From: Chloroflexota bacterium
Lineage (GTDB): Bacteria > Chloroflexota > Limnocylindria > Limnocylindrales > CSP1-4
Length of the DNA: 57,407 nucleotides
Assembly (NCBI GenBank): GCA_919901745.1
Contig: CAKKPP010000023.1
Span: 1-57,407 of the forward strand
Direction: 5' to 3'
Positions within the stretch are counted from its first letter, which is position 1, and the number at the start of each line of letters is the position of its first letter. Shown here piece by piece: positions 25,474 to 33,939 of the stretch. Position numbers and translations under genes: made by a program. Under the pieces are notes generated by a model. That model was not told the DNA's origin. It searched no databases and saw only the letters and a list, made by a program, of their open reading frames with translations.

Positions 25474-25854
25474 ATGCGACGACTCATGGCAAGCCTGCTC
25501 CTCGGCCTGACCCTGGTCGGAGGCGCCGCCGGTTCGGCATTCGCCACCGAGCCGGTCAAGACGCAGATCTGGCTGGACGGGGCCCAGGTCCGCACGATCC
25601 TCCCGCCGGCCGCAACGCCGGGTGAAGGAACGGATCCGTTCTTCATGGTGCCCGGCACCGGCGGTGTCGCTGCCGACGGTCCCGGCGACCGGGGATATCA
25701 CGGGGGACACTGGGCCGTCTACCTCGTCAGCTGGAACGTCGACCAATATCCATTGACCTCGCACGAGGCGATCATGGCTGCCCATGAGGCCGGCGACATC
25801 GAGGTCACCCGCAACGCAGCCGCGGACTTCCTCTGCCCGATCCAGGGCCACTGA
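25474..25854 (+). CDS. Small secreted protein, possible DUF7482 relative
   Basis: A 126-aa exported protein. Signal peptide residues 1-24 (MRRLMASLLLGLTLVGGAAG, with cleavage near SAFA-TE). The mature part contains GGHWAVYLVSWNVDQYPLTS and ends with ADFLCPIQGH, which has the same general pattern as the truncated gene just upstream (PLW..V.WK and a terminal Cys-Pro). The two may therefore be duplicates. ATG 25474 has a good GGAGG 7 bases upstream. The function is unknown, and there is one Cys only. A strong hairpin terminates it at 25871-25901. Confidence 0.65.
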   Translation: MRRLMASLLLGLTLVGGAAGSAFATEPVKTQIWLDGAQVRTILPPAATPGEGTDPFFMVPGTGGVAADGPGDRGYHGGHWAVYLVSWNVDQYPLTSHEAIMAAHEAGDIEVTRNAAADFLCPIQGH

Positions 25855-25870
25855 CCGTCGGAAGCGTCAC

Positions 25871-25901
25871 ACGAGGGCCCGGAGCGAGGCCGGGCCCTCG
25901 T
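25871..25901. terminator. Bidirectional terminator hairpin between convergent genes
   Basis: ACGAGGGCCCGG (25871-25882) pairs perfectly with CCGGGCCCTCGT (25890-25901) around a 7-base loop. It lies 16 bases after the secreted-protein stop on the plus strand and touches the last base of the glycosidase gene on the minus strand. A 12-bp GC-rich stem between convergent genes is a typical shared terminator. Confidence 0.75.
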
Positions 25902-27253
25902 CATGCCCCGGACCGGACGAAGTCGATTGCGAGGGCCGCGCTCCAGCTGAAGTCGGTGCTGCCGCGGCCAGCGCCGTCGAACGGATCGAAGTACTCCCGA
26001 AAACCGGACAGGGCCACCAGGCCCAGGCTGCTGCGCACGATTTCCTGCGCCAGATCCTGGCGACCATGCTGCCGCAGGCCGTGCCACAGCAGCCAGTTCG
26101 TGTTGAGCCAGACCGGCCCACGCCAGTACCGCCGGCGGTCGAAGCCCGGGCTCTCCACGCTGTACGTCGGGACGACGAAGTGCGTCGGCAGGTCCGGGTG
26201 GAAGCACGCGGACTCGAGATCGGCGCAGATCGCGTCGACGAGCCTCGTGGGCAGGGCCGGATCCAGGAGCGGCAGGAACGAGACGATTGTGTCCTCGGGC
26301 TCCCGGGCTCCAGCGCGCACGTTGAGCGGGTCGAAGGTCTGCCTCCGCTCATCCCACAGGTTCCTCACGATGGCCGACCCGATCGCCTCCGCCGCCTCCC
26401 GATGGGGGGCGGGATCGGCGCCGACGATGTGGGCGATCTCCGCCAGCGCGTGCGTCGACCACAGGTGGATCGACGAGAACAGCGGTCCGGTCATGACGAA
26501 CTCCGTCGCCGCGAGCAGCGCCCGGTCGTCGTAGTCGACATCACGGTACCGGCAGGCCAGGTAGACGAATCCGTCGTACGCGGCGTCCGTGGGCCGGTCC
26601 TCGGCGTCCGCGTGCTCGACGTCGAACCGTCGGTACGGCGGCAATGCGCCGGAAGGGATGACCAGCCCCGCCAGGGTGCGATCCCAGAGGGGCGAGTTGT
26701 CCAGTCCCGACTCCCACGGGTGCACGATGGCCGGCAGACCGATGCCGGCGGCATCGCGCGCCGTAGCGAGGTAGGCGTGCTGGGCCACGAGCCTCGGGTA
26801 GAGGTGGCGCAGGAAAGCCACCGACCCGTCGACGTCCACGGCATGCCGGTGCATGGCGAGTGCCGCGGCCGCATGGACCGGCGGCTGGGTGATGCCTGAC
26901 GTCCGGATCCCGCGAGGAGCGTTCGCCGATCGGCCGGCATCCCAGAAGTCCGGACCCGGGAAGTACGCCCCGTCGGGCACCGCCGGGTTGAAGACGATGT
27001 GGGGGACCATCCCGTTCGCCCACTGGGCATTGAACAGGGTGACCAGTTCCAGCTGCGCACGCGGTTCGTCGTACCACGATCGTCCGACGGCGATGAACGC
27101 GGAGTCCCAGCTCCACTGGTGCGGGTAGAGCGACCGGGACGGTACGGTCGACGAGCCGATCCAGTTAGCGTCCAGGACGTGCTGTGCCGCCGTGACGATG
27201 GCGACCTCGTCGACATCTGCGCCGACCGGGTGTGGCGTTTTCATGCCCGGCAT
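25901..27253 (-). CDS. GH63-like glycoside hydrolase (mannosylglycerate hydrolase/trehalase-type (alpha/alpha)6 barrel)
   Basis: A 450-aa cytosolic enzyme. Recognisable features are YPHQWSWDSAFIAVG near the start, NGMVPHIVFNP, the IVHPWESGLDNSPLWDR block that carries a catalytic acid in this family, and RYWRGPVWLNTNWLLWHGL near the end. The set fits the GH63 / mannosylglycerate-hydrolase group, which cleaves alpha-linked compatible solutes or alpha-glucosides. The exact substrate is unclear. I chose ATG 27253; ATG 27244, three codons later, is also possible. It is only 5 bases after a peroxiredoxin-like gene, so the two are co-transcribed. Confidence 0.8.
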   Translation of the reverse strand: MPGMKTPHPVGADVDEVAIVTAAQHVLDANWIGSSTVPSRSLYPHQWSWDSAFIAVGRSWYDEPRAQLELVTLFNAQWANGMVPHIVFNPAVPDGAYFPGPDFWDAGRSANAPRGIRTSGITQPPVHAAAALAMHRHAVDVDGSVAFLRHLYPRLVAQHAYLATARDAAGIGLPAIVHPWESGLDNSPLWDRTLAGLVIPSGALPPYRRFDVEHADAEDRPTDAAYDGFVYLACRYRDVDYDDRALLAATEFVMTGPLFSSIHLWSTHALAEIAHIVGADPAPHREAAEAIGSAIVRNLWDERRQTFDPLNVRAGAREPEDTIVSFLPLLDPALPTRLVDAICADLESACFHPDLPTHFVVPTYSVESPGFDRRRYWRGPVWLNTNWLLWHGLRQHGRQDLAQEIVRSSLGLVALSGFREYFDPFDGAGRGSTDFSWSAALAIDFVRSGA

Positions 27254-27258
27254 CCCAG

Positions 27259-27870
27259 CTACTGACCGCCCCCGGGATCGCGGGCGGCGAGGACCTCGCG
27301 CATCGAACGCCCATATGGCCAGAAGTCGTCGCGCGTGCCGGCGTCCCACCGCTCCCGCATGCCGGCAATGCCCAGGTCCCAGTCGGGCCGGATCGCGTGA
27401 GTGATCTCGCGCAGGTCGCGCCGAAGGTCGTCGTTCGACGGCCGGCCCCAGTACCAGTAGCCGTTGTAGATCGACGCGATCTCCAGCTCGGGGGCCAGGA
27501 CGAAGGTGTACGGGATCATGGGGTCGTGGTGGGGGTCGGTGTACTCGGCGATGTCGAGGTCCTTCTGGACGACGCGGCCCGGATCGGACAGGAACGGCCA
27601 TGCGGCGCCGAGGGCGTCGCGCATCTCATTGGTCTCGAGCAGGTTGTCGGTCGAGATCGTGACGACCTTTGTGTAGGCGACCCGGATCTCCGGGTAGAGC
27701 TCCACGAGGTTCCGGAGCTGGCGCCGATCCTTGGGGCAATAGTGGCCACGCGACAGGACGAGGATCATGGGGTCACTCCCCTGAAGCTCGGACAGTCGAC
27801 GCCGCTGGCCGGACTGGTCGGATAGCTCGTAGTCGGGAAATTGGGCTCCGATGACGATGTTGCTGCGCAC
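27259..27870 (-). CDS. Peroxiredoxin-like (AhpC/TSA, redoxin) protein
   Basis: A 203-aa thioredoxin-fold protein. IGAQFPDYELSDQSG and MILVLSRGHYCPKDRRQLRN place a single Cys at the position of the peroxidatic cysteine, followed by a Lys-Asp pair instead of the usual Thr-containing PxxxTxxC context. GIAGMRERWDAGTRDDFWP closes the protein. It has one Cys only, so it would be a 1-Cys type needing an external reductant, or it may be a non-peroxidase redoxin. The start is taken at GTG 27870 (VRSNIVIGAQFP); the open extension to 27951 lacks similarity. It is the first gene of a two-gene unit with the glycosidase. Confidence 0.75.
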   Translation of the reverse strand: MRSNIVIGAQFPDYELSDQSGQRRRLSELQGSDPMILVLSRGHYCPKDRRQLRNLVELYPEIRVAYTKVVTISTDNLLETNEMRDALGAAWPFLSDPGRVVQKDLDIAEYTDPHHDPMIPYTFVLAPELEIASIYNGYWYWGRPSNDDLRRDLREITHAIRPDWDLGIAGMRERWDAGTRDDFWPYGRSMREVLAARDPGGGQ

Positions 27871-27947
27871 GTGGAGGTCTCCAGGGTTCGGGATCGCGGT
27901 CGATGCCTCTATGGTGCACCCTGTCTGGCGCCGTGCCGTGGGCTGCC

Positions 27948-28778
27948 TCACACCTGGCGATACCGCCCGGGCGCCTCCATGAACAGGCGCTGGAAGGCTC
28001 GCGAGAACTGGCTGCGACTGTCGTAGCCGACGGCCCGAGCGATCCCGTCGATCGAGAGCGTGGTCGTCCGCAGCAGCTCCGCGGCCCGCCGCAGGCGCAC
28101 TTCGCGAACGAAGGCCATCGGCGTCTGTCCGAAGCTGGTGGCGAAGGCGGTCGCGAATGCCGTCCGGCTCATCGATGCGCTGGCGGCGAGGCTGTCTACG
28201 GAGTGCGGCTGCTCAGGCTGGGCCAGGATCAGGTCGACGACATCGGCCAGTCCTGGATCGTCCAACGCGCGCAGCCACGGAAGCGAGCAGTCCGGCTCGG
28301 CGCACAGTTTCCGAAGCAGGAGGACCAGGCACTCACGCATCAGGGCGGAGGTCATGGCCTGGAGACCCGCCGTCTCGGCCTGTGCCTCCTCCAGCAGGCG
28401 CGCGAAGACGCGCTCGACATCGGGCGACCCCGCGAAGTCGACGACGAGCGGTCCCGGAAGGCGGTCGAACAGGCCCAGATGGGGCCCATACACCGCGTTG
28501 ATGCGTCCGCACGCGACTTCGAGATCGCCGGCCGTCCCGGTGCTCCGGGCCATACCCTCGATCGAGTGCGGGGTTCCCGGCGGAACGACGACGAGCGTGC
28601 TCGGTCGCAGGTCGACCGTTCGGCCGGCTCCGTGCATCCGGCCTCTGCCCTCCAGGACGAAGTGGAGCGTCACCCACCCGAATCCGCGGAACCGGAGTCG
28701 GCTCGTGTCCGACACCCGGCAGACGGCGAACGGCTCCACCTGGATCGACAGATCGGACAGCAGACGATCCAGCAGCAT
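27948..28778 (-). CDS. AraC-family transcriptional regulator with cupin sensor
   Basis: A 276-aa regulator. The N-terminal cupin domain (WVTLHFVLEGRGRMHGAGR, VVPPGTPHSIEG) would bind a small ligand. The C-terminal double HTH has SVDSLAASASMSRTAFATAF, MAFVREVRLRRAAELL and AVGYDSRSQFSRAFQRLF, classic AraC. The ATG at 28778 fits the cupin start; the open frame continues upstream only as a shadow. It is divergent from the isochorismatase-family hydrolase (135 bases between starts) and is the obvious candidate to control it. It also lies 78 bases before the peroxiredoxin-like gene on the same strand. Confidence 0.88.
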   Translation of the reverse strand: MLLDRLLSDLSIQVEPFAVCRVSDTSRLRFRGFGWVTLHFVLEGRGRMHGAGRTVDLRPSTLVVVPPGTPHSIEGMARSTGTAGDLEVACGRINAVYGPHLGLFDRLPGPLVVDFAGSPDVERVFARLLEEAQAETAGLQAMTSALMRECLVLLLRKLCAEPDCSLPWLRALDDPGLADVVDLILAQPEQPHSVDSLAASASMSRTAFATAFATSFGQTPMAFVREVRLRRAAELLRTTTLSIDGIARAVGYDSRSQFSRAFQRLFMEAPGRYRQV

Positions 28779-28913
28779 CGACCCATGTTGCGTGCGGCGC
28801 CGGCCGCGGTCTGTACGCAGCGGCACACCAACGGGACGGCCCGGCCCTCCGTGGCACACACGATGATCCCAGCGCCTGGACGATCCAGGCCGTTTTGATC
28901 TGGGAGCACCGCG

Positions 28914-29582
28914 ATGCACTTCACGCCCGACACGACCGCGCTCGTCCTGACCGATCCCCAGAACGACTTCCTGAGCCCGACCGGGGTGACCTGGGGTCTC
29001 GTCGGTCGAAGCGTCCAGGAGAACGAGACCGTGCGGCACATCGAGGACTTGTTGCGCGCGGCCAAGGCCGGTGGCTACGAGGTCTTCGTCTCGCCGCACT
29101 ACTACTACCCCACGGACGATGGCTGGAGGTTCGGCGGCACCGTCGAGAAGATGATGCACGACATCGGGATGTTCACCCGATCCGGTGCCCTGGACCTGAG
29201 CGGCTTCGGCGGCTCCGGTGCGGACTGGCTGGAGTCGCTGAAGCCGTACCTGGAGGACGGCCGGACGGTCGTCACGAGTCCGCACAAGGTGTACGGGCCG
29301 CAGAGCAACGACCTGGCGCTGCAGCTCCGCAAGCGAGGGATCTCCCGCGTGCTGCTGGCCGGCATGTCCGCCAATCTGTGCGTGGAGTCGCACCTTCGGC
29401 AGCTGCTTGAAGACGGCTTCGAGGTGGCGGTCGTCAAGGACGCGACAGCGGCCGCCCAGCACCCGGAACTGGGTGATGGCTACGCGTCCGCGCTGACCAA
29501 TTTCGGCTTCCTGGCCAGTGCTGTGCCCACCACGGCGGACGTGGTCGAGGCGATCGCCGAACCAGCTCGGGCGTCTGCCTGA
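28914..29582 (+). CDS. Isochorismatase-family cysteine hydrolase
   Basis: A 222-aa enzyme. The catalytic Asp is in ALVLTDPQNDFLSP, and the nucleophile Cys is in LLAGMSANLCVESHLRQLL. The Lys is expected in the preceding VVTSPHKVYGP segment. The family includes nicotinamidases, N-carbamoylsarcosine amidases, isochorismatases and other amide hydrolases; the substrate here is open. The divergent AraC/cupin regulator suggests induction by a small molecule, probably the substrate. A weak hairpin (CGCCCG/CGGGCG, 29630-29647) follows the gene. Confidence 0.85.
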   Translation: MHFTPDTTALVLTDPQNDFLSPTGVTWGLVGRSVQENETVRHIEDLLRAAKAGGYEVFVSPHYYYPTDDGWRFGGTVEKMMHDIGMFTRSGALDLSGFGGSGADWLESLKPYLEDGRTVVTSPHKVYGPQSNDLALQLRKRGISRVLLAGMSANLCVESHLRQLLEDGFEVAVVKDATAAAQHPELGDGYASALTNFGFLASAVPTTADVVEAIAEPARASA

Positions 29583-29673
29583 GTCGTCGCCGTCGGGCCG
29601 CGCCGATCCGGTCCTGCGGGTCGCCGTGACGCCCGTTACAGCGGGCGCCGGCGACCGGTGGCACGGTACCGCC

Positions 29674-30219
29674 ATGACACCACGATCAGCGCTTGCCTGG
29701 CTTGTCGGCGTCGTATTTGTCGCTGCGGCATGTTCGTCCGGCACCACGGCGTCGACGGCTGAGCCGGCCAAGCCGGCGAACGATGCCTGGCGGACCACCG
29801 CACTCGTCGATACCCGGTCCGGCGAGACGTTCACCATCGACGAGCTCAAGGGCAAGCTCGTCGTCGTCGAGCCGATGGCGATCTGGTGCAGCAACTGTCG
29901 GATCCAGCAGGGCGAGGCCGCGGTCGCGCTCGATCGACTCGATGATCCGAACCTCGTCTACCTGAGCGTCGACGTCGATCCCAATGAACGCGCGGGCGAT
30001 CTCGCGGCATACGCAGACGGGTCGGGATTCGACTGGGCCTTCGTCGTGGCCACCAAGGAGGTCGCTCGTTCCCTCGCCGCGACCTTCGGCGATCAGATCC
30101 TTTCCCCGCCTTCGACGCCGCTCATCCTGGTCGGGCCGGACGGCGGGGTGGTCGACCAGCACTTCGGGATCCGCAGCGCGGACGACCTCGTCGAGCTGTT
30201 CTCGCAGCATCTGCCCTGA
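29674..30219 (+). CDS. TlpA-like thioredoxin lipoprotein
   Basis: A 181-aa exported redox protein. The lipoprotein signal is MTPRSALAWLVGVVFVAAAC with lipid Cys in VAAAC. The thioredoxin fold has the active site MAIWCSNCRIQQ, a conserved Asp region YLSVDVDPNE and the cis-Pro loop SPPSTPLILVG. It should reduce or exchange disulfides on the outer face of the membrane. CcdA is encoded 33 bases downstream and is the likely electron source. A shortened relative is found at 40529-40747. Confidence 0.85.
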   Translation: MTPRSALAWLVGVVFVAAACSSGTTASTAEPAKPANDAWRTTALVDTRSGETFTIDELKGKLVVVEPMAIWCSNCRIQQGEAAVALDRLDDPNLVYLSVDVDPNERAGDLAAYADGSGFDWAFVVATKEVARSLAATFGDQILSPPSTPLILVGPDGGVVDQHFGIRSADDLVELFSQHLP

Positions 30220-30252
30220 GCCGCACGGGTCGCTGAGCGCATCGGAGCCGCG

Positions 30253-30909
30253 GTGGACACCTTCCTCGCACCCTTCCTGCTCGGCATCGGAACCGCGGCC
30301 AGCCCGTGTCTCCTCCCGCTCTACCCAGGGTTCATGGCATACCTGGCAGGGAATGGCGCGGCGGCCGGTCGTTGGAGGGCCGTTCTTGGCCTCGCCGTGG
30401 TGGGTGGCGTGCTGACGGCGGTCATCGCCGTGGGCGTCGTCGTGTCGATGCTGGCCGTGCCCTTGTCGGGTCTGCTGGGGCTCCTGGTGCCGCTGACCAC
30501 GGTCGTCCTTGCCGCCCTCGGCCTGCTCCTTCTGGCCGGGCGCAACCCGTTCGCGCACCTGGCGTCCGTCCGCATCCCCGTCGTCAAGCACCCGGCTGCC
30601 CAGGCCTACGTGTACGGGATCATGCTGGGTCCCGTCGCCATCCCGTGTTCCGGACCGTTCCTGATCGCGCTCCTCGCGATCTCCGTCGGCGTCGCCGATG
30701 CCGGCGCCAGGATCGGGACCTTCGTCGTGTTCGGTCTCGGCTTCGGACTGCCGCTGATCCTGCTGTCGCTGGTGGGCGCGGCGCGCGGCCAGTCGTTCGC
30801 TGGCTGGGTCGCCGCTCGCCACGACATCCTGCTGCGGGTGGCCGGCGCCCTCCTGATCGTGGCGGCCTTCGCCGAACCGCTGCGTATCCTGCTGACGGAC
30901 CCGGCATAA
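30253..30909 (+). CDS. ccdA: CcdA-type membrane thiol transporter (second copy)
   Basis: A 218-aa, six-helix membrane protein. The cysteine motifs are ASPCLLPLYPGF near residue 18 and IPCSGPFLIALL near residue 135, the CcdA/DsbD signature. It differs clearly from the 287-aa copy at 19891, being shorter and without the C-terminal extension. It starts at GTG 30253, right after the TlpA-like lipoprotein, and so should reduce that protein. No cytochrome c maturation genes are near; the next genes are DUF3105 and mer-type genes, suggesting a role in thiol supply or metal stress. Confidence 0.85.
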   Translation: MDTFLAPFLLGIGTAASPCLLPLYPGFMAYLAGNGAAAGRWRAVLGLAVVGGVLTAVIAVGVVVSMLAVPLSGLLGLLVPLTTVVLAALGLLLLAGRNPFAHLASVRIPVVKHPAAQAYVYGIMLGPVAIPCSGPFLIALLAISVGVADAGARIGTFVVFGLGFGLPLILLSLVGAARGQSFAGWVAARHDILLRVAGALLIVAAFAEPLRILLTDPA

Positions 30910-31017
30910 CCTGGACAACTCAGGTCGTCGGAGACCGCGTGTGTACGCAACTCGCCAGCGGGCTGTCTGTGGCTCTCGATACATCGTTTGCGGCCCACAC
31001 CGCCGAACCTTGCGTTG

Positions 31018-31728
31018 ATGTCCAAGAGGCGCCGATCCACTCCAGCGGGTCCGAACCGTCCGGTCCGACAGTCGCCTGCCACAGCCATCGGTCCGACGGC
31101 GTTGGCACCCGAGAGGATCTCGCAAGCCCCCGGGAGGACTCCGCCGTCGCGCCCGACCAAGGCGGCGCGGGCTGAAGCCGGCCGGCGAGCCCAGCGCCGG
31201 CGCAGCAATCTCCGGATTGCGCTGCTGGTGGGCGGATTCGCGCTGTCCATCGCTGCACTCGCCGTCGCCAGCGGGGTCGGCCAGCCCGATGTCGGCGAGG
31301 CGGCACCCTTGGAAGGTGGGATCGGCCAGCACCTGCCGCAAGGCGCCACACTGCCCCAACGCAATCGACCGCCGTCTTCGGGTCCACATTACGCCGGACG
31401 GGCGGCCTACGGATCGTTCAGCAGCCCTGTCGCACCCGGGGCGTGGATCCATGCCCTCGAACACGGTGGGATCGCGGTGCTGTTCAAGTGCGGGACGCAG
31501 GCGGAGTGCGACTCGACGGCTCGCCAGCTCGGCGACGAGGTCTACGCCAACGCGCGCGACGGCGCATTCGGGGAGCGCAAGCTCGTCGTCACGCCATACC
31601 AGGACATGGACTCGCCGGTCGCGGCCGTCGCCTGGGGTCGCGTGCTCAGGCTCGACCACATCGACGCCGCGCAGATCCTCGCCTTCTACGACCGGTACCT
31701 GGATCGCGGTCCGGAGCGCGCTCGCTGA
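31018..31728 (+). CDS. DUF3105 membrane-anchored protein
   Basis: A 236-aa protein with a basic disordered N-terminus (~60 residues), one transmembrane anchor (IALLVGGFALSIAALAVASG) and an exported DUF3105 domain: NRPPSSGPHYAG, WIHALEHGGIAVLFKCG, VVTPYQDMDSPVAAVAWGR and LDHIDAAQILAFYDRYLDRGPE. Conserved His residues and the single Cys could bind metal. Its function is not known to me. The ATG at 31018 is used; TTG 30988 would add ten residues. It is 108 bases after ccdA on the same strand and converges with merA. Confidence 0.82.
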   Translation: MSKRRRSTPAGPNRPVRQSPATAIGPTALAPERISQAPGRTPPSRPTKAARAEAGRRAQRRRSNLRIALLVGGFALSIAALAVASGVGQPDVGEAAPLEGGIGQHLPQGATLPQRNRPPSSGPHYAGRAAYGSFSSPVAPGAWIHALEHGGIAVLFKCGTQAECDSTARQLGDEVYANARDGAFGERKLVVTPYQDMDSPVAAVAWGRVLRLDHIDAAQILAFYDRYLDRGPERAR

Positions 31729-31768
31729 GCCGAACGTCCGATGAGGTGGCCCAAGCCGGGGCGTTAGG

Positions 31769-33196
31769 TCACTCCGCGCAGCACGACAGTTTCGTGACGT
31801 CCTTGCGGAACGCCTGGGCGCCGATCTTGAGTGCCTCGCTCATCGTCGGATAAACGTGGATGAGATCGATGAAGTCGTCGATGGTCGCCTTGAAGTGCAT
31901 CGCCATCGCCGCCTCGTGGATCACCTCGGCCGCCGATTCGCCGATCATGTGGACACCGAGGATCCGCTCGTCGATCGTCGACGCGATCATCTTCACGAAG
32001 CCCTCGGGTCGGTGGATCGCGCCGGCCCGCGGGACATACTTGAGCGGTGTCGTCGCGCTGACCGCCGGGAAGTGCTTCGCCTTGACTTCCGCCTCGGTCA
32101 GGCCCACGACCCCGATCGGCGGGTCGGTGAAGATCGCCCGCGGGATGACCTCGTGATCGACCCGCCGCCGCGCGCCCTTGAACGCGTTCTCGGCCACGAT
32201 CCGGCCCTGGCGGGCCCCCACCGGGGTTGCCATCTGCGACCCGTGCTGACCTCCGATCACGTCGCCGGCCGCCCAGACATGGGCCACCTTCGTGCGCAGC
32301 TCGGCGTCGACGACGACGTAACCGTCGGCGTCGAGTTCGACCCCGATCTGGTCGAGCCCGAGATCGTCGGTATTTGGGCGGCGGCCCGTGGCGGCGAGCA
32401 GTCGCTGGGCCCGCAGGATCCGTCCGGCCGTGGGTGTCTCGACCGTGACCGCGACGCCCTGGCTGTTGCCCGAGACGCCATCCGTCCGGGTATTCGCCAG
32501 GACCTCGATCCCTTCTGCGGCGAAGACCTCCGACAATGTCGCGCCCAGTTCCGGCTCGTAGCCGCGGAGCAGTCCCGAGCGGGCGACGATCGTGACCCGG
32601 CTGCCAAGTCGCGAGAACATCTGGGCCAGTTCGACGGCGATGTAGCCGCCGCCCAGGACGATGAGGGACTCCGGCAGGTCGGTCAGCCGGCCGGCCTCGT
32701 CGGCATCGAGCAGATCGCTCGTCAGGTACGGCACGCTGTCGAGGCCCGGGATCTTGGGCACGATCGGGCGGCTGCCGGTCGCGACGAGGAACCGGTCGGC
32801 CGCGATCGTCCGGCCGTCGAGCGAGACCGAGGTCGGGCTGTCGAACGCCGCGCTCCCGTCGAGGATCTGAAGATCCGACATCCCGTCCGCGACGGCGTTG
32901 TACTTCTTCGCCCGGTAGTCGCGGACAACCTGGTCTTTCTGGCCGATGAGCGCCGGGAAGTCGACCACCAGCTGAGCCGGCACGAGACCGTCGTAGCGTG
33001 GATGGGCGGCGTCCCGGACCAGCCGGGCGGCCTCGATGAGATTCTTCGAGGGCAGGCAGCCCCGATTGACGCACGTCCCGCCCAGGGTGCGTCGCTCGAC
33101 CATGGCCACCCGGGCCCCCAGCTCGCTCGCGCCGATGGCGGCGGCGAAGGCCGTCGATCCCGATCCGAGGATGAGCAGGTCGAACGCGTCAGGCAT
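31769..33196 (-). CDS. merA: Mercuric reductase catalytic subunit (HMA domain encoded separately)
   Basis: A 475-aa FAD/NAD(P)H disulfide oxidoreductase. The FAD motif is LLILGSGSTAFAAAIGA, the redox-active pair C42/C47 is in GGTCVNRGCLPSKN, and the NAD motif is VLGGGYIAVELAQMF. The C-terminal vicinal pair SCCAE (C472/C473) is the hallmark of MerA that hands Hg(II) to the active site. It reduces Hg(II) to volatile Hg(0). Most MerA proteins carry an N-terminal HMA domain; here that domain is a separate gene overlapping by 8 bp in another frame. Start ATG 33196. It is divergent from the ArsR-type sensor. Confidence 0.93.
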   Translation of the reverse strand: MPDAFDLLILGSGSTAFAAAIGASELGARVAMVERRTLGGTCVNRGCLPSKNLIEAARLVRDAAHPRYDGLVPAQLVVDFPALIGQKDQVVRDYRAKKYNAVADGMSDLQILDGSAAFDSPTSVSLDGRTIAADRFLVATGSRPIVPKIPGLDSVPYLTSDLLDADEAGRLTDLPESLIVLGGGYIAVELAQMFSRLGSRVTIVARSGLLRGYEPELGATLSEVFAAEGIEVLANTRTDGVSGNSQGVAVTVETPTAGRILRAQRLLAATGRRPNTDDLGLDQIGVELDADGYVVVDAELRTKVAHVWAAGDVIGGQHGSQMATPVGARQGRIVAENAFKGARRRVDHEVIPRAIFTDPPIGVVGLTEAEVKAKHFPAVSATTPLKYVPRAGAIHRPEGFVKMIASTIDERILGVHMIGESAAEVIHEAAMAMHFKATIDDFIDLIHVYPTMSEALKIGAQAFRKDVTKLSCCAE

Positions 33197-33437
33197 TGGA
33201 TGCCGGCCGACGACGCCGCTCGAAGGCGTTGTACTGACCGGTCGCGTGCACGGCCGCGGCCAGGGCCTCAGTCGCGACGCCGGGGTTCGCGGTGACCACC
33301 GCGCTGCGCGACGCCAGGTCGACGGTCGCGTTCGCGACGCCGGGGACGGCTTCGAGCGCCTTCGTGACGTGGACGACACAGCCGTCGCAGGTCATCCCTC
33401 CAACCCCGAGATCGATAAAGACGATGGACTGATCCAT
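33189..33437 (-). CDS. Heavy-metal-associated (HMA/NmerA-like) metallochaperone
   Basis: An 82-aa ferredoxin-fold protein. GGMTCDGCVVHVTKALEAVP has the metal-binding C17-x2-C20, with PGVANATVDL and ALAAAVHATGQYNAF completing the HMA fold. It is the same domain that usually forms the N-terminus of MerA and delivers Hg(II). It is first in a two-gene operon, with GAGGAG about 9 bases before the ATG, and its 3' end overlaps merA by 8 bp. The arrangement could be an ancestral separate chaperone, or a frame break of a former fusion that still works through coupled translation. Confidence 0.88.
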   Translation of the reverse strand: MDQSIVFIDLGVGGMTCDGCVVHVTKALEAVPGVANATVDLASRSAVVTANPGVATEALAAAVHATGQYNAFERRRRPASNA

Positions 33438-33488
33438 GATGTTGACTCCTCATGCGGCATCTAGATCTAAAGACGCGTTGTTGCTTGT

Positions 33489-33510
33489 GTATACGATACG
33501 CCGTATGCTT
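33489..33510. promoter_or_regulatory. Candidate ArsR-type operator in the divergent mer promoter
   Basis: Between the divergent HMA/merA and arsR starts lies GTATACGATACGCCGTATGC, containing ATACG-C-CGTAT (33496-33506) and a further overlapping ATACG repeat (33491-33495). ArsR-family repressors bind A/T-rich dyads of this kind over divergent promoters. It lies 44-61 bases from the arsR start and about 52-73 bases from the HMA start. Confidence 0.45.
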
Positions 33511-33549
33511 TGCGCAGTCCAGTGAGCTTCCTTACGTTCGAGGTGATCG

Positions 33550-33939
33550 ATGACCAGCAACCTGCCCATCGCGGCGACCCGGGCCGAGGAGCTGTCTCGG
33601 TCCGAGGTGTTGGCGACGTTCTTCCAGGGTCTCGCCGATCCGACTCGTGTCCGGATCCTGGAGCTGCTGGCGGAGCGTCCACGCACGGTGACCGAGCTGC
33701 AGGCGGCCCTGGGCCTTGCCCAGGGCCGGGTTTCGAGTCATCTCGCCTGTCTGCGCTGGTGCGGGTACGTCGTCGGAACCGTCGATGGCCGTTTCAATCG
33801 GTATCAGCTGGTGGACCCGCGGGTCCGCGAGATCGTCGCGGCGGCGGAGTCCATCGTCCGTGAGAACGAGGAGCGATTGACCTCCTGCCTGGTGCTCGGC
33901 ACAGAGGGCGGGGGGTCGGCGCCGCTCGATCCGGCATGA
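33550..33939 (+). CDS. ArsR/SmtB-family metal sensor, CmtR-like
   Basis: A 129-aa winged-helix repressor. TFFQGLADPTRVRILELLAE and VTELQAALGLAQGRVSSHLA form the HTH. Three cysteines, C67 and C71 in the recognition-helix motif LACLRWC plus C113 in LTSCLV, reproduce the C-x3-C plus C-terminal Cys layout of Mycobacterium CmtR, a Cd(II)/Pb(II) sensor. They are also compatible with Hg(II)-sensing ArsR-type regulators in Actinobacteria. It is divergent from HMA-merA and overlaps the next gene by 4 bp. Metal binding should release it from DNA and induce both units. Confidence 0.9.
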   Translation: MTSNLPIAATRAEELSRSEVLATFFQGLADPTRVRILELLAERPRTVTELQAALGLAQGRVSSHLACLRWCGYVVGTVDGRFNRYQLVDPRVREIVAAAESIVRENEERLTSCLVLGTEGGGSAPLDPA

